A stretch of 64,000 nt of DNA from Amycolatopsis roodepoortensis (lineage in GTDB: Bacteria > Actinomycetota > Actinomycetes > Mycobacteriales > Pseudonocardiaceae), in NCBI RefSeq assembly GCF_014873915.1, contig NZ_JADBEJ010000001.1, forward strand, positions 62,001-126,000, written 5' to 3'. Each line of letters starts with the position of its first letter. The first letter of the stretch is position 1. This document shows positions 35,318 to 44,149 of this stretch, piece after piece. A program made the translations under genes and the position numbers. A model generated the notes under the pieces. That model had not been told where the DNA came from. It did not search any database and worked only from the letters and a program-made list of their open reading frames with translations.

Positions 35318-36145
35318 ATGGGGAGACTTCGCGCACGGATACTGATCGCCGGGATGGTCGCGCTCGCGACCGTGGGCATCGCGCCCGCCGCGACGGCCGA
35401 GGCCGGCATCGCGAGCCGGTGGAGTGAACCAGGGCCCTACGCGGTGACGGTCGAAGCCCTCGACAGCACGCATACCGTGTACCGGCCTTCGCGGCTGGAG
35501 AAGCACCCGGTGATCCTGTGGGGCAACGGGACCGGTGCCGGCCCGAAGGTCTATGACGGCTTGTTGCGGCATCTGGCGTCACATGGTTTCGTGGTCGCGG
35601 CGGCCGATACGCCGAACGCGGGTTCCGGTCAGGAGATGCTGGCCGGGGCCACGACGCTGATCGCCGAGAACTCCCGTCCCGGCAGCCCGTACCAAGGGAA
35701 GATCGACACGGCGCACATCGGCGCCACCGGCCACTCCCAGGGCGGCGGCGGGGCGATCGCCGCCGGCGCGGACGCCCGCGTCACCACGACGATCCCGATC
35801 GAACCCGGACCGCAGGGTTCGGCCGCGGCGCTGAAGGGGCCTTCGTTCTTCCTGGGCGGGCAGTTCGACACCATCGTCGTGCCCGGGCTGCTGGTCGTCC
35901 CGCGGTACCGCCAGGCGGACCAGGTCCCCGCGATCTACGGCGAACTCGGCGGAGCGACCCATTTCACGCCCGTCGGCGACGGGGGCGGGTTCCGTGGCGC
36001 GATCACGGCGTGGTTCCGGTTCTGGCTTTCCGGCGACGAAGGGGCCCGCGCGGAATTCTTCGGCCCTTCCTGCGGATTGTGCCGTGACGGGGCATGGTCC
36101 GACGTCCGGCGCAACGCGAAGGCGCTGGCCGTCCCGGGCGCTTGA
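35318..36145 (+). CDS. Secreted alpha/beta hydrolase (cutinase/chlorophyllase-like)
   Basis: A 275-residue exported hydrolase. ATG 35318 or GTG 35309 start a signal peptide (ILIAGMVALATVGIAPAATA). The oxyanion segment is HPVILWGNGTGAGP and the nucleophile is Ser in GHSQGGGG; the His is probably in GATHFTPV. The architecture fits the lipase-like group that includes actinomycete polyester hydrolases. Substrate unknown. Confidence 0.8.
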   Translation: MGRLRARILIAGMVALATVGIAPAATAEAGIASRWSEPGPYAVTVEALDSTHTVYRPSRLEKHPVILWGNGTGAGPKVYDGLLRHLASHGFVVAAADTPNAGSGQEMLAGATTLIAENSRPGSPYQGKIDTAHIGATGHSQGGGGAIAAGADARVTTTIPIEPGPQGSAAALKGPSFFLGGQFDTIVVPGLLVVPRYRQADQVPAIYGELGGATHFTPVGDGGGFRGAITAWFRFWLSGDEGARAEFFGPSCGLCRDGAWSDVRRNAKALAVPGA

Positions 36146-36213
36146 TCGACGGATCTTGTCGGTGCCCGGGGTTAAGGTCTGCCGCAGCAGCCTGACCTGG
36201 AGGGATATCCGCG

Positions 36214-36768
36214 ATGACCACACTCGTCAACCGGCCGAACACCGCGCTCCTCGTCGTCGACGTCCAGAACGGCGTCGTCGACGAGGCCCACGAGCGCGAC
36301 GCCGTGGTCGCGAAGATCGGCGGGCTCGTCGGCAGGGCGCGCAGGGAAGGCGTGCCGGTCGTCTGGGTGCAGCATTCCGACGATGAACTCGTGCGGGACA
36401 GCGAAGAGTGGCGCATCGTCGGCGAGCTGGACCGCGAAGACTCCGAGCCTCTCGTCGAAAAGTCCTATGGGGATTCGTTCGAGGACACCGATCTGGAGGA
36501 GGTGCTCGCCGAGCGCGGGGTCGGGCGGCTGGTGGTCGTCGGGGCGGAGACCGACGCCTGCATCCGTTCGACACTGCACGGCGCGATGGTCCGCGGGTAC
36601 GACGCGACGCTGGTCGGTGACGCGCACACGACCGTGGACAAGTCGGAGTGGGGAGCGCCGACGCCGGAGCAGGTCGTCGCGCACACGAATCTGTACTGGC
36701 GGTATCAGGCCGCGCCGGGCCGGAAGGGAGGGACGGTCAAGGCGGACGACGTCGATTTCCGCGGCTGA
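36214..36768 (+). CDS. Isochorismatase-family cysteine hydrolase
   Basis: A 184-residue enzyme with the Asp-Lys-Cys triad: Asp in ALLVVDVQNGV, Lys in LVEKSYGDSF, Cys in GAETDACIRST. The non-prolyl cis peptide region VVVGAETDAC is normal. Family members hydrolyse isochorismate, nicotinamide or carbamoyl compounds; the exact substrate is open. Its GAGG ribosome site lies a few bases ahead. Confidence 0.87.
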   Translation: MTTLVNRPNTALLVVDVQNGVVDEAHERDAVVAKIGGLVGRARREGVPVVWVQHSDDELVRDSEEWRIVGELDREDSEPLVEKSYGDSFEDTDLEEVLAERGVGRLVVVGAETDACIRSTLHGAMVRGYDATLVGDAHTTVDKSEWGAPTPEQVVAHTNLYWRYQAAPGRKGGTVKADDVDFRG

Positions 36769-36775
36769 ACCCGGT

Positions 36776-38212
36776 TCACCGAGTTCCCGGCCAGCACGCG
36801 ATCAGCAGTCCGGCGTCGCCCGTGAAACCGCTGCCGTGGTGGGACTTCGCCGCGTCGAGCACGCGCCGGACGATTTCCGGTGGTACGTGCCCGGCACCGG
36901 CGGCCAGGCTGTCGGCGAGCGCGAACCTTTCACGGTCGGCGGCGCGCGCTCCCGTGAGGCCTTCGGTGTGCAGGGCGAGGAGCTCTCCGGGCCGGAGGCG
37001 AGCGGTCGTGATGTGCCCGGGGCCGCCGTCGCCGAACGGTGGTCGCCGCGCACTGTCCACTGTGGTCGGCCCATGCCCGGTGCCGAACACGAGCGGTGGT
37101 TCGCCACCCGCTTCGAGGTGGCGCAGTGTGCCTCGGGTGAGGTCCACTTCGGTCAGCGTGCCGCGGACCGTGGTGCCGTCAGGGAACTGCGCCGAAAGCG
37201 CTTTGTCGACAGCGCTTTCCTGGCCGCGTAGATCCTGGCCTTCGCGACGGGCCGATCGATAGGCCGCGAGCGCCGTCGAGACCGCCAGACCCGCGGACCC
37301 GGTGTCCCGGCCCGCGTCGAAGATCGCCAACCACGCCGTCGTTTCGGAAAGGGCGTAGTCGAAGGACACCCCGCGAACGTCGTAGGCGGGCTCGACGCCG
37401 CCCGCGACCACGAAGTCGCCCGTCGCCGCCGTCAACGGCGGCAGGTTCTGCCAGAGCAGCTCGGCGGTGGGGCCGCGCCACCTCCGGCGCCGGGTCGTGT
37501 CGAGGCCGTCGCCGTAGCGCATCGCGGCGGCGATGAGATGGCCGGACAGCGACGCGAGCCACTGGCACTGGGTGCGCAGGGCGGGGTCGTGGAGGTCGGC
37601 GCCCTGGACGGCTCCGATCTCGAGCACGCCCATCCGCTCGTCGCCGTCCAGGAGCGGGGCCCACAGCCGCGGCCCGCCCGGTTCCTCGGTCAGTACGGTG
37701 CCGGCGTGCCGGTAGGCCCGTCCGGCGGTGCCGGCCTCGATGGGCAGCGGCACCCGGGCGGGTGCGAACTCGGTGGGGAGGGGGTGGAGCTGCCGCTGCT
37801 CGTAGTCGGCGAGGTAGACCGTCAGCTCCAGGTCGAGCGCCCGGCCCGCGGCGGCGACGATCGCGGGCAGCCGCTCGGGAGAGACCCGCTGGGCGCCGTC
37901 GAGAAGTCCCACCAGCGCGGCTAGGAGACCGCGGGGGCGGCTGTCGTCCCCGGCGTCGCGGCTGTACGGTGCCCGCCGCGCGCCGGAGAGCTCGTCGAGC
38001 CGCTCGTTGACCGCGTGGGCCACCATGTCCCGCTGGATCCTGGACAGGGGGAGCACACCCCGCAGGTAGGCCGACAAGTCAGCCGCGCCGACGTCACCGC
38101 CCAACGCGAAGTACCTCAGCCACAGTTGCTCCAGGGTGAGCCCTGAACGCGCGAAGCACTCGGCGATGACCCGTCGCTGCTCCGCGGCCTGGAGCGAGGA
38201 CACAGTGATCAC
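36776..38212 (-). CDS. GAF and SpoIIE-like (PP2C) protein, catalytic motif altered
   Basis: A 478-residue regulator. GTG 38212 was chosen over an arginine-rich extension. Residues about 1-80 are helical (RRVIAECFARSGLTLEQLWL), about 120-290 look like a GAF sensor, and about 300-478 are SpoIIE-like. The usual GGDWYD/GDVxGHG metal residues are poorly kept (AYDVRGVSFDYA, FDAGRDTGSAG), so phosphatase activity may be lost or changed; the later HTEGLTGARAADRERF does fit the family. SpoIIE-type proteins act on anti-sigma antagonists. Divergent from a GAF-ANTAR gene. Confidence 0.75.
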   Translation of the reverse strand: MITVSSLQAAEQRRVIAECFARSGLTLEQLWLRYFALGGDVGAADLSAYLRGVLPLSRIQRDMVAHAVNERLDELSGARRAPYSRDAGDDSRPRGLLAALVGLLDGAQRVSPERLPAIVAAAGRALDLELTVYLADYEQRQLHPLPTEFAPARVPLPIEAGTAGRAYRHAGTVLTEEPGGPRLWAPLLDGDERMGVLEIGAVQGADLHDPALRTQCQWLASLSGHLIAAAMRYGDGLDTTRRRRWRGPTAELLWQNLPPLTAATGDFVVAGGVEPAYDVRGVSFDYALSETTAWLAIFDAGRDTGSAGLAVSTALAAYRSARREGQDLRGQESAVDKALSAQFPDGTTVRGTLTEVDLTRGTLRHLEAGGEPPLVFGTGHGPTTVDSARRPPFGDGGPGHITTARLRPGELLALHTEGLTGARAADRERFALADSLAAGAGHVPPEIVRRVLDAAKSHHGSGFTGDAGLLIACWPGTR

Positions 38213-38456
38213 CCCCGGGGTTCTCGGCGACACTGCCCCGGGTACCACGGCGCCGCCGGGCGAAACATGAGCCGTCCTGGTGCGGAATACGCCAGGTGGC
38301 CGAACGGGGTATCGCCGGTCTGGCCGGAAGACACGAACCGGCACGCGCGGAACGTGGGTCGCGGTAGGCCGGTTGATCGCATTCGGCTAAGGTCGGCTTC
38401 CGAAAGCGGTTCTGAGCGTTGAGAAGTTAGCGCCGATCCGCCGGTAACCGGGTTGG

Positions 38457-39374
38457 TTGCGGCGGTTGATGGTGCGCGCTCGGCGCCGGTTCCCGCCGGT
38501 GACTCCCGTGGTGCATCACGCCGATGTGCAGAAGTGGGAGAGGCGGGCTTTGGCCGATGAATTCGACTGGCAGCAGGACAAGAACCGATTCGTCGAGGAT
38601 GTCGGCGACGGCGACCTGCCGGTGACCTCCGAAAGCGGCGCCCGGCTCATCGCCGGGCCACTTGTCTCTCAGTTCGTGGCCCTGACCAGGGCATTGCTGG
38701 ATTCCGGTTCGATCGCGGCGGTGCTCGAACGGGTGGTCTTCGCCACGCGTGACCTGGTGCCGGGCGCCGATCTGGTCAGCGTCACCCTCCTCGATCCGGA
38801 CGGCGGGTTCCACACGCCGGTGCGGACCGACGAGATCGCCGGCGATCTGGATCAGCTGCAGTACCAGTACGGCGAGGGTGCTTGCGTCGAAGCGGCGCGG
38901 GTTTCCGGGCCGGCGGCGGCGTTCAGCGACAATCTGGCGGAAGACGCCCGGTGGCCGCGTTTCGGTCCCGCCGCGGCGGCGCTCGGGTTCCACTCGCTGG
39001 TCTCGACCGCGCTCCTGCCGGAGGCGTCGAGTTCGCAGCTTTCCGGCGCGCTGAACGTCTATTCGCGCAGCCCGCACGGCATCGCCAAGGCCGACCGCGA
39101 CGTGCTGCTGCTTCTGGCGACGCACGCGTCACTGGCCTTGGCGACGACACACGCGGTCACGCGAGGCCAGCTCCAGGAGGAGCAGCTCCAGCAGGCGCTC
39201 GACAGCCGCGACGCGATCGGGCAGGCCAAGGGCATCCTGATGGCGCGGCGCGGGATCGACGCCGCGGAGGCGTTCGAGGTGCTGCGGCACACCTCACAGA
39301 ACATGAACGTCAAACTCCGGGAGCTGGCGGAGATGCTGTCCAAACGGCATACGGAACTGCAACTGCCGGACTGA
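38457..39374 (+). CDS. GAF and ANTAR domain protein
   Basis: A probable RNA-binding antiterminator of about 305 residues; the start is uncertain, with TTG 38550 and GTG 38526 as alternatives. The GAF domain covers about residues 75-235 (FATRDLVPGADLVSVTLLDP). The C-terminal ANTAR domain reads RDAIGQAKGILMARRGIDAA and EAFEVLRHTSQNMNVKLREL. ANTAR proteins bind two-hairpin leader RNAs. It is divergent from the SpoIIE-like gene and both have GAF parts, so they may share a signal. Confidence 0.87.
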   Translation: MRRLMVRARRRFPPVTPVVHHADVQKWERRALADEFDWQQDKNRFVEDVGDGDLPVTSESGARLIAGPLVSQFVALTRALLDSGSIAAVLERVVFATRDLVPGADLVSVTLLDPDGGFHTPVRTDEIAGDLDQLQYQYGEGACVEAARVSGPAAAFSDNLAEDARWPRFGPAAAALGFHSLVSTALLPEASSSQLSGALNVYSRSPHGIAKADRDVLLLLATHASLALATTHAVTRGQLQEEQLQQALDSRDAIGQAKGILMARRGIDAAEAFEVLRHTSQNMNVKLRELAEMLSKRHTELQLPD

Positions 39375-39402
39375 GCGGGCGGCCGCCACTACGATCGCGG
39401 TC

Positions 39403-40266
39403 ATGGGTTTCGGCGAGCTGGAGTTGTCGCGAACGTTCGAATGGCGTGGCCGTTCGGTGGCGTGGGAACGCCTCGGCGAAGGCGCCCCGGTGGTGCTGTG
39501 TCACGGGACACCGTGGTCGGCGCAACTGTGGGCGCCTTTCGCGCGAGCGCTCAGCGCGGAATTCGCCGTCCACGTCTGGGACATGCCGGGGTACGGCCGT
39601 TCGTCGAAGGATCCCGGCCACGCCGTCGATCTCGGGACGCAGGGCGAGCTTTTCGCCGATCTGCTCGCGTATTGGGGGTTGGCCGCCCCGCACGTGATCG
39701 CCCATGACTACGGCGGGGCCGTTTCACTGCGCGCGAAGCTGCTGCACGGCGCGGAATTCGCCTCCCTCGCCCTGGTGGACGTCGTCGCGTTGCGGCCGTG
39801 GGGTTCGGAATTCTTCCGGCTGGTCGCGGAGAACGCCGAGGTCTTCCAGGCGCAGCCCCCGGTGGTGCATCGAGGAGCGCTGGAGTCCTACATCGGGACG
39901 GCCTCCCATCGTGGTCTCACCGCCGCGCAACTGGCCACGCTGACCGGGCCTTGGCTGGACGCGGAGGGACAACGCGCCTTCTACCGCCAGATCGCCGAGG
40001 CCGACGTCCGGTACACCGACGAGATCCAGGACCGTTATCCGGAACTGGCGCTGCCGGTGAAGGTGATCTGGGGCGCCGACGACACGTGGATCCCGGTGGA
40101 CCGGGCCGAACGGCTCGCCGGCGCCATTCCCGGTGCCCTCCTGGACGTCATTCCCGACGCCGGGCATCTGATCCAGTACGACGCGCCGGTCGAACTGGCC
40201 CTTTCCCTGCATCGGTGGCTCACCGCGGAAGTGGGCCGGTGGGGACCTGCCGGGAGCGGACGCTGA
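39403..40266 (+). CDS. Alpha/beta hydrolase
   Basis: A 287-residue cytoplasmic hydrolase. The oxyanion loop HGTPWSAQLW, the nucleophile in the pattern HDYGGAVSLRAKLL (nucleophile Asp) and the later Asp in IWGADDTWIP and His in PDAGHLIQYD are visible. Nucleophile Asp makes haloalkane dehalogenase or epoxide hydrolase chemistry more likely than an esterase. Confidence 0.8.
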   Translation: MGFGELELSRTFEWRGRSVAWERLGEGAPVVLCHGTPWSAQLWAPFARALSAEFAVHVWDMPGYGRSSKDPGHAVDLGTQGELFADLLAYWGLAAPHVIAHDYGGAVSLRAKLLHGAEFASLALVDVVALRPWGSEFFRLVAENAEVFQAQPPVVHRGALESYIGTASHRGLTAAQLATLTGPWLDAEGQRAFYRQIAEADVRYTDEIQDRYPELALPVKVIWGADDTWIPVDRAERLAGAIPGALLDVIPDAGHLIQYDAPVELALSLHRWLTAEVGRWGPAGSGR

Positions 40267-40303
40267 ACCGCGCCGTCAAGATCGACATCGAGTCATTCGG
40301 ATA

Positions 40304-40645
40304 TCAGAATTCGTCTACGTGATATCCGGCGACGTACGCGCTCGAAAGCAGGGCGCCGTGACATTCCGCCGCCGACGGGCCGAAACCGATCGGGACCCAA
40401 CGCCCGACGGTGTACCAATAGGAGGATCCGGACGCGCAGTGGGCGACCACCCGGTAGGTCTCCGAGTGTCTAGGCAGTGAGAAGCAGGTCAGGGAAATAC
40501 CCTCGCCGAAGAGGATTCCGTAGCGATCACCGTTGCAACCGTAGGGCGGGAACTTGCCTTCGGTCGCCGCGGAGGCCGGCGTGGCGGCCAGGAATACGGC
40601 CGCCGAAAAGGCGGCCATGACTAAAGCGGCGATTTTCTTCTTCAT
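40304..40645 (-). CDS. Small secreted protein of unknown function
   Basis: A 113-residue exported protein. The signal peptide is clear (KKKIAALVMAAFSAAVFLAA, cut after PASA). The mature part of about 86 residues has four Cys, giving possible disulfides, and is rich in Tyr and Gly (SYWYTVGRWVPIGFG). It does not look like the other small secreted protein of the window. No partner is evident. Confidence 0.68.
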   Translation of the reverse strand: MKKKIAALVMAAFSAAVFLAATPASAATEGKFPPYGCNGDRYGILFGEGISLTCFSLPRHSETYRVVAHCASGSSYWYTVGRWVPIGFGPSAAECHGALLSSAYVAGYHVDEF

Positions 40646-40809
40646 CGAATTCTCCCGCGGCTCGTTCCCAATGGAATGCCAAGGTTAGCCGCACGGAAGA
40701 ATTGTCGTGAATTCATCGGGCAGGTGAAACGAGAACGCGTGCGGTGAACCGCGCTGCTCCGAAAGAGCGTCGCTCGCCCCTCTTCTGAGTTCCCGTCTCC
40801 CCTTTTGGC

Positions 40810-42345
40810 CTAGCGTCGCCGGTACTGCGCCGGAGACGTGATGGTCGACCGGTCCTCGTACGATCCGGGCCTGCCGCGGTCGACGTGGAACGTGGTCAGG
40901 GTGCTCACCGGGGAGCGCGGGTCGCGCCGGTCGCCGATCACGCGCATATGCGTGCTCCAGCGGCGCGGGGTGACCTCGTAGACGTCGTACCCGTACCGGT
41001 TGCCCTCGAAGTACTTGAGATGCGGGTTCGCCGCGCCCATCTTCGGTCCGTTCGTGGCGTTCCATTCGGGGGAGTAGGCCCCGGAACTGACCGAATGCGC
41101 GGTGAACTCCGTGCCGATCACCGGGGTGGACGGATCCGCGAAGTCCGGACGGATGTCGTCGACGAACGCGGAATGCCAGTCGCCGGTGATCACGACGAGG
41201 TCTTCGAGGCCGCTCTCGGCCACGTGGGTCAGCACTTCCTTGCGCTCGGCGAGGAAACCGTCCCACTGGTCCGTGAACATGTAGCCGCCGCCGGGCTTCG
41301 CGAGCTGGCTCAGCATGATCGAGTTCACCCAGCAGTGCCACGCCTCGCCCGCACCGGTCACCTGGTCCTTGAGCCACGCCTTCTGGTCCGCGCCGAGGAT
41401 CGTGCCGTCGGGCAGGTTCTGCGCCGACCGGTACTGCCGGAGATCCAGAATGGACAGATCGAGGAGGTCGCCCCAGCGCCGCTGCCGGTGGATCCTCGGC
41501 GTCGAGGGGTGGTCGGGGCGCACCGGCATGTGCTCGTACCAGGCCTGGTACGCCGCCGAGCGCCGCGCCCGCAAGGACGGGGTGGTGCCGCTGTAGTCGT
41601 TGACGACCTCGTGATCGTCCCAGGTGATGAACCAGGGATGCGCGGCGTGGGCGTCCCGCAGCGAGGGGTCGGATTTGTACAGCGCGTGCCGCCGCCGGTA
41701 CGCCGGCAGGGTCAGCACCTCGGGGCCTTCGTGGTCGCGCAGCGGGTTCCCGCCGACCTGACCGTGCTCGTAGACGTAGTCACCCAGGTGGACGACGAAA
41801 TCCAGCTCTTCCCGCGCGATCCCGGCGTGGGCCGCGTAGAACCCGTCGTGGAAGGCCTGGCAGTTCGCCGAGGCGAACCGCACCCGCCGCACCGGCCCGA
41901 CCGGCGCGGTGCGGGTGCGGCCGATCCGGCTGACCTTGCCGAGCGCGTGGAAACGGTAGTAGTACTGAGAGCCCGGCTCCAGCCCGGACACCGGGACGTG
42001 CACGCTGTGCCCGAGCCCGGCGGTGGCGGCCGTCGTCCCGTGCGCCACGCGGCGGCGGAACCCGCGGTCGGTGGCGACCTCCCACGCGACCTCGACGGTG
42101 TCGTCCAGCGGCTGCTCGAACTCCATCGGCTTCGGCGCGAGCCTGGTCCAGAGCGCGACGCCGTACGGGACCGGGTCGCCAGACGCGACCCCGAGGGTGA
42201 ACGGCGCTTCGTCCCAGGTCGCGCCCAACGCCGCCGCGGCCTCCTCGGCCTGTGCGACCGTCATCCGCGAACTCAACGGCCAGGCCAGCCCCAGCGCACC
42301 GGCGGTGGCGGCGCCTCGCAACAGGTCGCGGCGGTTGACGGACAT
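40810..42345 (-). CDS. phoD: PhoD-family alkaline phosphatase, Tat-exported
   Basis: A 511-residue secreted phosphodiesterase/phosphatase. ATG 42345 follows GAGGAG. The twin-arginine signal is NRRDLLRGAATAGALGLAWP. A fibronectin-like N-terminal domain (to about residue 135) precedes the metallophosphatase part, with VHLGDYVYEHG, WDDHEVVNDYSG and VVITGDWHSAFVDD carrying metal ligands. PhoD releases phosphate outside the cell, usually under PhoP control; no PHO box was recognised. Confidence 0.9.
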   Translation of the reverse strand: MSVNRRDLLRGAATAGALGLAWPLSSRMTVAQAEEAAAALGATWDEAPFTLGVASGDPVPYGVALWTRLAPKPMEFEQPLDDTVEVAWEVATDRGFRRRVAHGTTAATAGLGHSVHVPVSGLEPGSQYYYRFHALGKVSRIGRTRTAPVGPVRRVRFASANCQAFHDGFYAAHAGIAREELDFVVHLGDYVYEHGQVGGNPLRDHEGPEVLTLPAYRRRHALYKSDPSLRDAHAAHPWFITWDDHEVVNDYSGTTPSLRARRSAAYQAWYEHMPVRPDHPSTPRIHRQRRWGDLLDLSILDLRQYRSAQNLPDGTILGADQKAWLKDQVTGAGEAWHCWVNSIMLSQLAKPGGGYMFTDQWDGFLAERKEVLTHVAESGLEDLVVITGDWHSAFVDDIRPDFADPSTPVIGTEFTAHSVSSGAYSPEWNATNGPKMGAANPHLKYFEGNRYGYDVYEVTPRRWSTHMRVIGDRRDPRSPVSTLTTFHVDRGRPGSYEDRSTITSPAQYRRR

Positions 42346-42428
42346 CGGTGGTCTCCTCGGCACTCGGCGGATCGCTCTCCGACACCGAACACTGCCAAGA
42401 TGGCCGGAGTCCGAAGCGGGGGAGAACA

Positions 42429-43391
42429 TCAGACGGTGATGACGACCTTGCCGCGCGCGTGTCCTTCACGGACGTAGCGGATGGCTTCGGGCACCTCGGC
42501 CAGCGAGTAGGCCCGGTCGATGACCGGCGTCAGCTTGCCCGCTTCGACGAGCGCCCGCAGCGCCTGGAGATCGTCCTGGTCCTCCGTGGAGAACAGGCCG
42601 CGGAGCTTCTGCTTCACGAACGGCCCGAGGAGCAGCGCCCGCACATTGCGCCCGACCGCACCGATCCACTTCCCCTCGCTCTCGCCCCCGACGAGGACGA
42701 GAGTGCCTTGCGGGGTAAGGGCCTTCCGCAAGGAGGACAGCGGCCGGTTGCCCGCGGTGTCGAGGATGAGGTCGTAGCCGCCGCCGAAATCCTCACGGGT
42801 GTAGTCGAAAACGCGGTTCGCGCCGAGTGAGCGGACGAGGTCGACCTTGCCCGTGCCGCACACGCCGTCCACCTCGGCGCCGAACGCCTTGGCGATCTGC
42901 ACCGCGAAGGTGCCGACGCCACCGCCGGCGCCGATGACCAGGACCTTCTGCCGGGGCGCGACCCGCCCTCGGTCCCGAAGCGCTTGGAGCGCGGTGAAAG
43001 CGGAGATGGGCACAACCGCCGCTTCGTCGAAGCCGAGCCGCTCGGGCTTCCGGGCGATCTTGTCCACTGTGGTCAGTGCGTATTCGGCGAAGGAACCTTG
43101 GCAGGTACCGAAAACCTCGTCGCCCGGCTGGAACCGGGTCACTTCGTCGCCGACGGCGTGCACCACGCCCGCGAAGTCCAGCCCGCGGACCCGGGCCTTC
43201 GGTCTCCGCACGCCGAAACCCATCAGCCGCACCAGATACGGCGTGCCCTCCATGAGGTGCCAGACCCCGGGATCGACCGCGGCAGCCCGGATCCGCACGA
43301 CCACCCCGCCGGGTCCGGCTTCGGGTTCGGGCAGGTCGGTCAGGGTCAGGACGTCGGTGGTGCCGTACTCGTTCTGGGCGATCGCCTTCAC
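42429..43391 (-). CDS. Medium-chain NAD(P)-dependent oxidoreductase (quinone reductase-like)
   Basis: A 320-residue MDR enzyme starting at GTG. Nucleotide motif VIGAGGGVGTFAVQIAKAFG and GroES-like N-terminus (VRIRAAAVDPGVWHLMEG) fit zinc-free quinone reductases and enoyl reductases. Zinc ligands are not seen. Third gene of an operon with a membrane protein and an XRE regulator. Confidence 0.86.
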   Translation of the reverse strand: MKAIAQNEYGTTDVLTLTDLPEPEAGPGGVVVRIRAAAVDPGVWHLMEGTPYLVRLMGFGVRRPKARVRGLDFAGVVHAVGDEVTRFQPGDEVFGTCQGSFAEYALTTVDKIARKPERLGFDEAAVVPISAFTALQALRDRGRVAPRQKVLVIGAGGGVGTFAVQIAKAFGAEVDGVCGTGKVDLVRSLGANRVFDYTREDFGGGYDLILDTAGNRPLSSLRKALTPQGTLVLVGGESEGKWIGAVGRNVRALLLGPFVKQKLRGLFSTEDQDDLQALRALVEAGKLTPVIDRAYSLAEVPEAIRYVREGHARGKVVITV

Positions 43392-43398
43392 GGCGGCC

Positions 43399-43620
43399 TC
43401 ATTCCTGGTCTGGGTACTGGAAAACGTCGTCGAGCGCGACGCCGAACACCCTGGCGATCCGGAAGGCCATCTCCAGGGACGGCGAGTAGCGGCCCTGTTC
43501 GATGGCGATCACCGTCTGGCGGGTGGCGCCGATCCGGTCCGCGAGTTCGGCCTGGGTCATCTCACCCTTCGCGAACCGCAGGGCGCGGATGGAGTTCGTG
43601 ACCTTGGTCGGTTTCACCAT
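43399..43620 (-). CDS. Small XRE-family DNA-binding protein
   Basis: A 73-residue helix-turn-helix protein of the YozG-type: TQAELADRIGATRQTVIAIE with GRYSPSLEMAFRIARVFGVA. It overlaps the membrane protein gene by seven bases and is seven bases ahead of the MDR gene. Small XRE proteins of this kind pair with a membrane protein in many Gram-positive genomes. Confidence 0.88.
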   Translation of the reverse strand: MVKPTKVTNSIRALRFAKGEMTQAELADRIGATRQTVIAIEQGRYSPSLEMAFRIARVFGVALDDVFQYPDQE

Positions 43621-44036
43621 GCCTGGAATCCCCAGCGGTAGGCGGCGATCTTCGCGATCGAGCCGAGCAGGGAGGACAGGACGAAGGCGAGGTACACGGT
43701 GTTGGCGATCCAGAAGTGGTCCAGTTCCGCCATCGCCATGACGAGTGCCGCGACACTGCCGATCACGACGAACGACTGTCCGAGGTACTCGCCGAACCGG
43801 CCGATCTCGCGGTCGCGCTGGTCCTTGCGGCCCGCGTCACGCGGCGAGGTGATCGCGGCGGCGATGTTCAGCACGATCGAAGCCACGATGGCCGCGCCGA
43901 TCGTCCACAACAACGGTGCCACATAAGGGATGTCGACGAGCGGGCCGGAGCCTGCCCGGCGGAGGACGACGATCAGGTACGCGGCATAGCCGAAGACCGT
44001 GACCACCACCATGATCCACGCGCGTTTCTCTTCCAT
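43614..44036 (-). CDS. Four-segment membrane protein
   Basis: A 140-residue protein with four hydrophobic segments (AWIMVVVTVFGYAAYLIVVL, PLLWTIGAAIVASIVLNIAA and two more). The start at 44036 is supported by a promoter whose -10 box ends only 12 bases upstream. Domain unknown; the pairing with a YozG-type regulator is common. Confidence 0.78.
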   Translation of the reverse strand: MEEKRAWIMVVVTVFGYAAYLIVVLRRAGSGPLVDIPYVAPLLWTIGAAIVASIVLNIAAAITSPRDAGRKDQRDREIGRFGEYLGQSFVVIGSVAALVMAMAELDHFWIANTVYLAFVLSSLLGSIAKIAAYRWGFQAW

Positions 44037-44048
44037 CGCCACGGCGCC

Positions 44049-44077
44049 AAGGTAAAGAGTTCTAGACACCATGTCAA
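44049..44077 (-). promoter_or_regulatory. Promoter of the membrane protein-XRE-MDR operon
   Basis: On the - strand TTGACA (44077-44072), a 17-base spacer and TACCTT (44054-44049) form a near-consensus promoter. Transcription should start within a few bases of the ATG, so the message is nearly leaderless. Confidence 0.7.
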
Positions 44078-44104
44078 ATATTCTTTACTTCGACACAGGC
44101 AAGT

Positions 44105-44137
44105 AGTTCGTGATACAAATAGTGCGTACTACGAACT
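44105..44137 (+). promoter_or_regulatory. Inverted repeat upstream of the LLM flavoprotein gene
   Basis: AGTTCGT at 44105-44111 and ACGAACT at 44131-44137 are perfect arms with TACAAAT between them, which may be the -10 box. A repressor site is plausible; the XRE product next door is a candidate. Confidence 0.45.
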
Positions 44138-44149
44138 TGAGGAGTGGTG

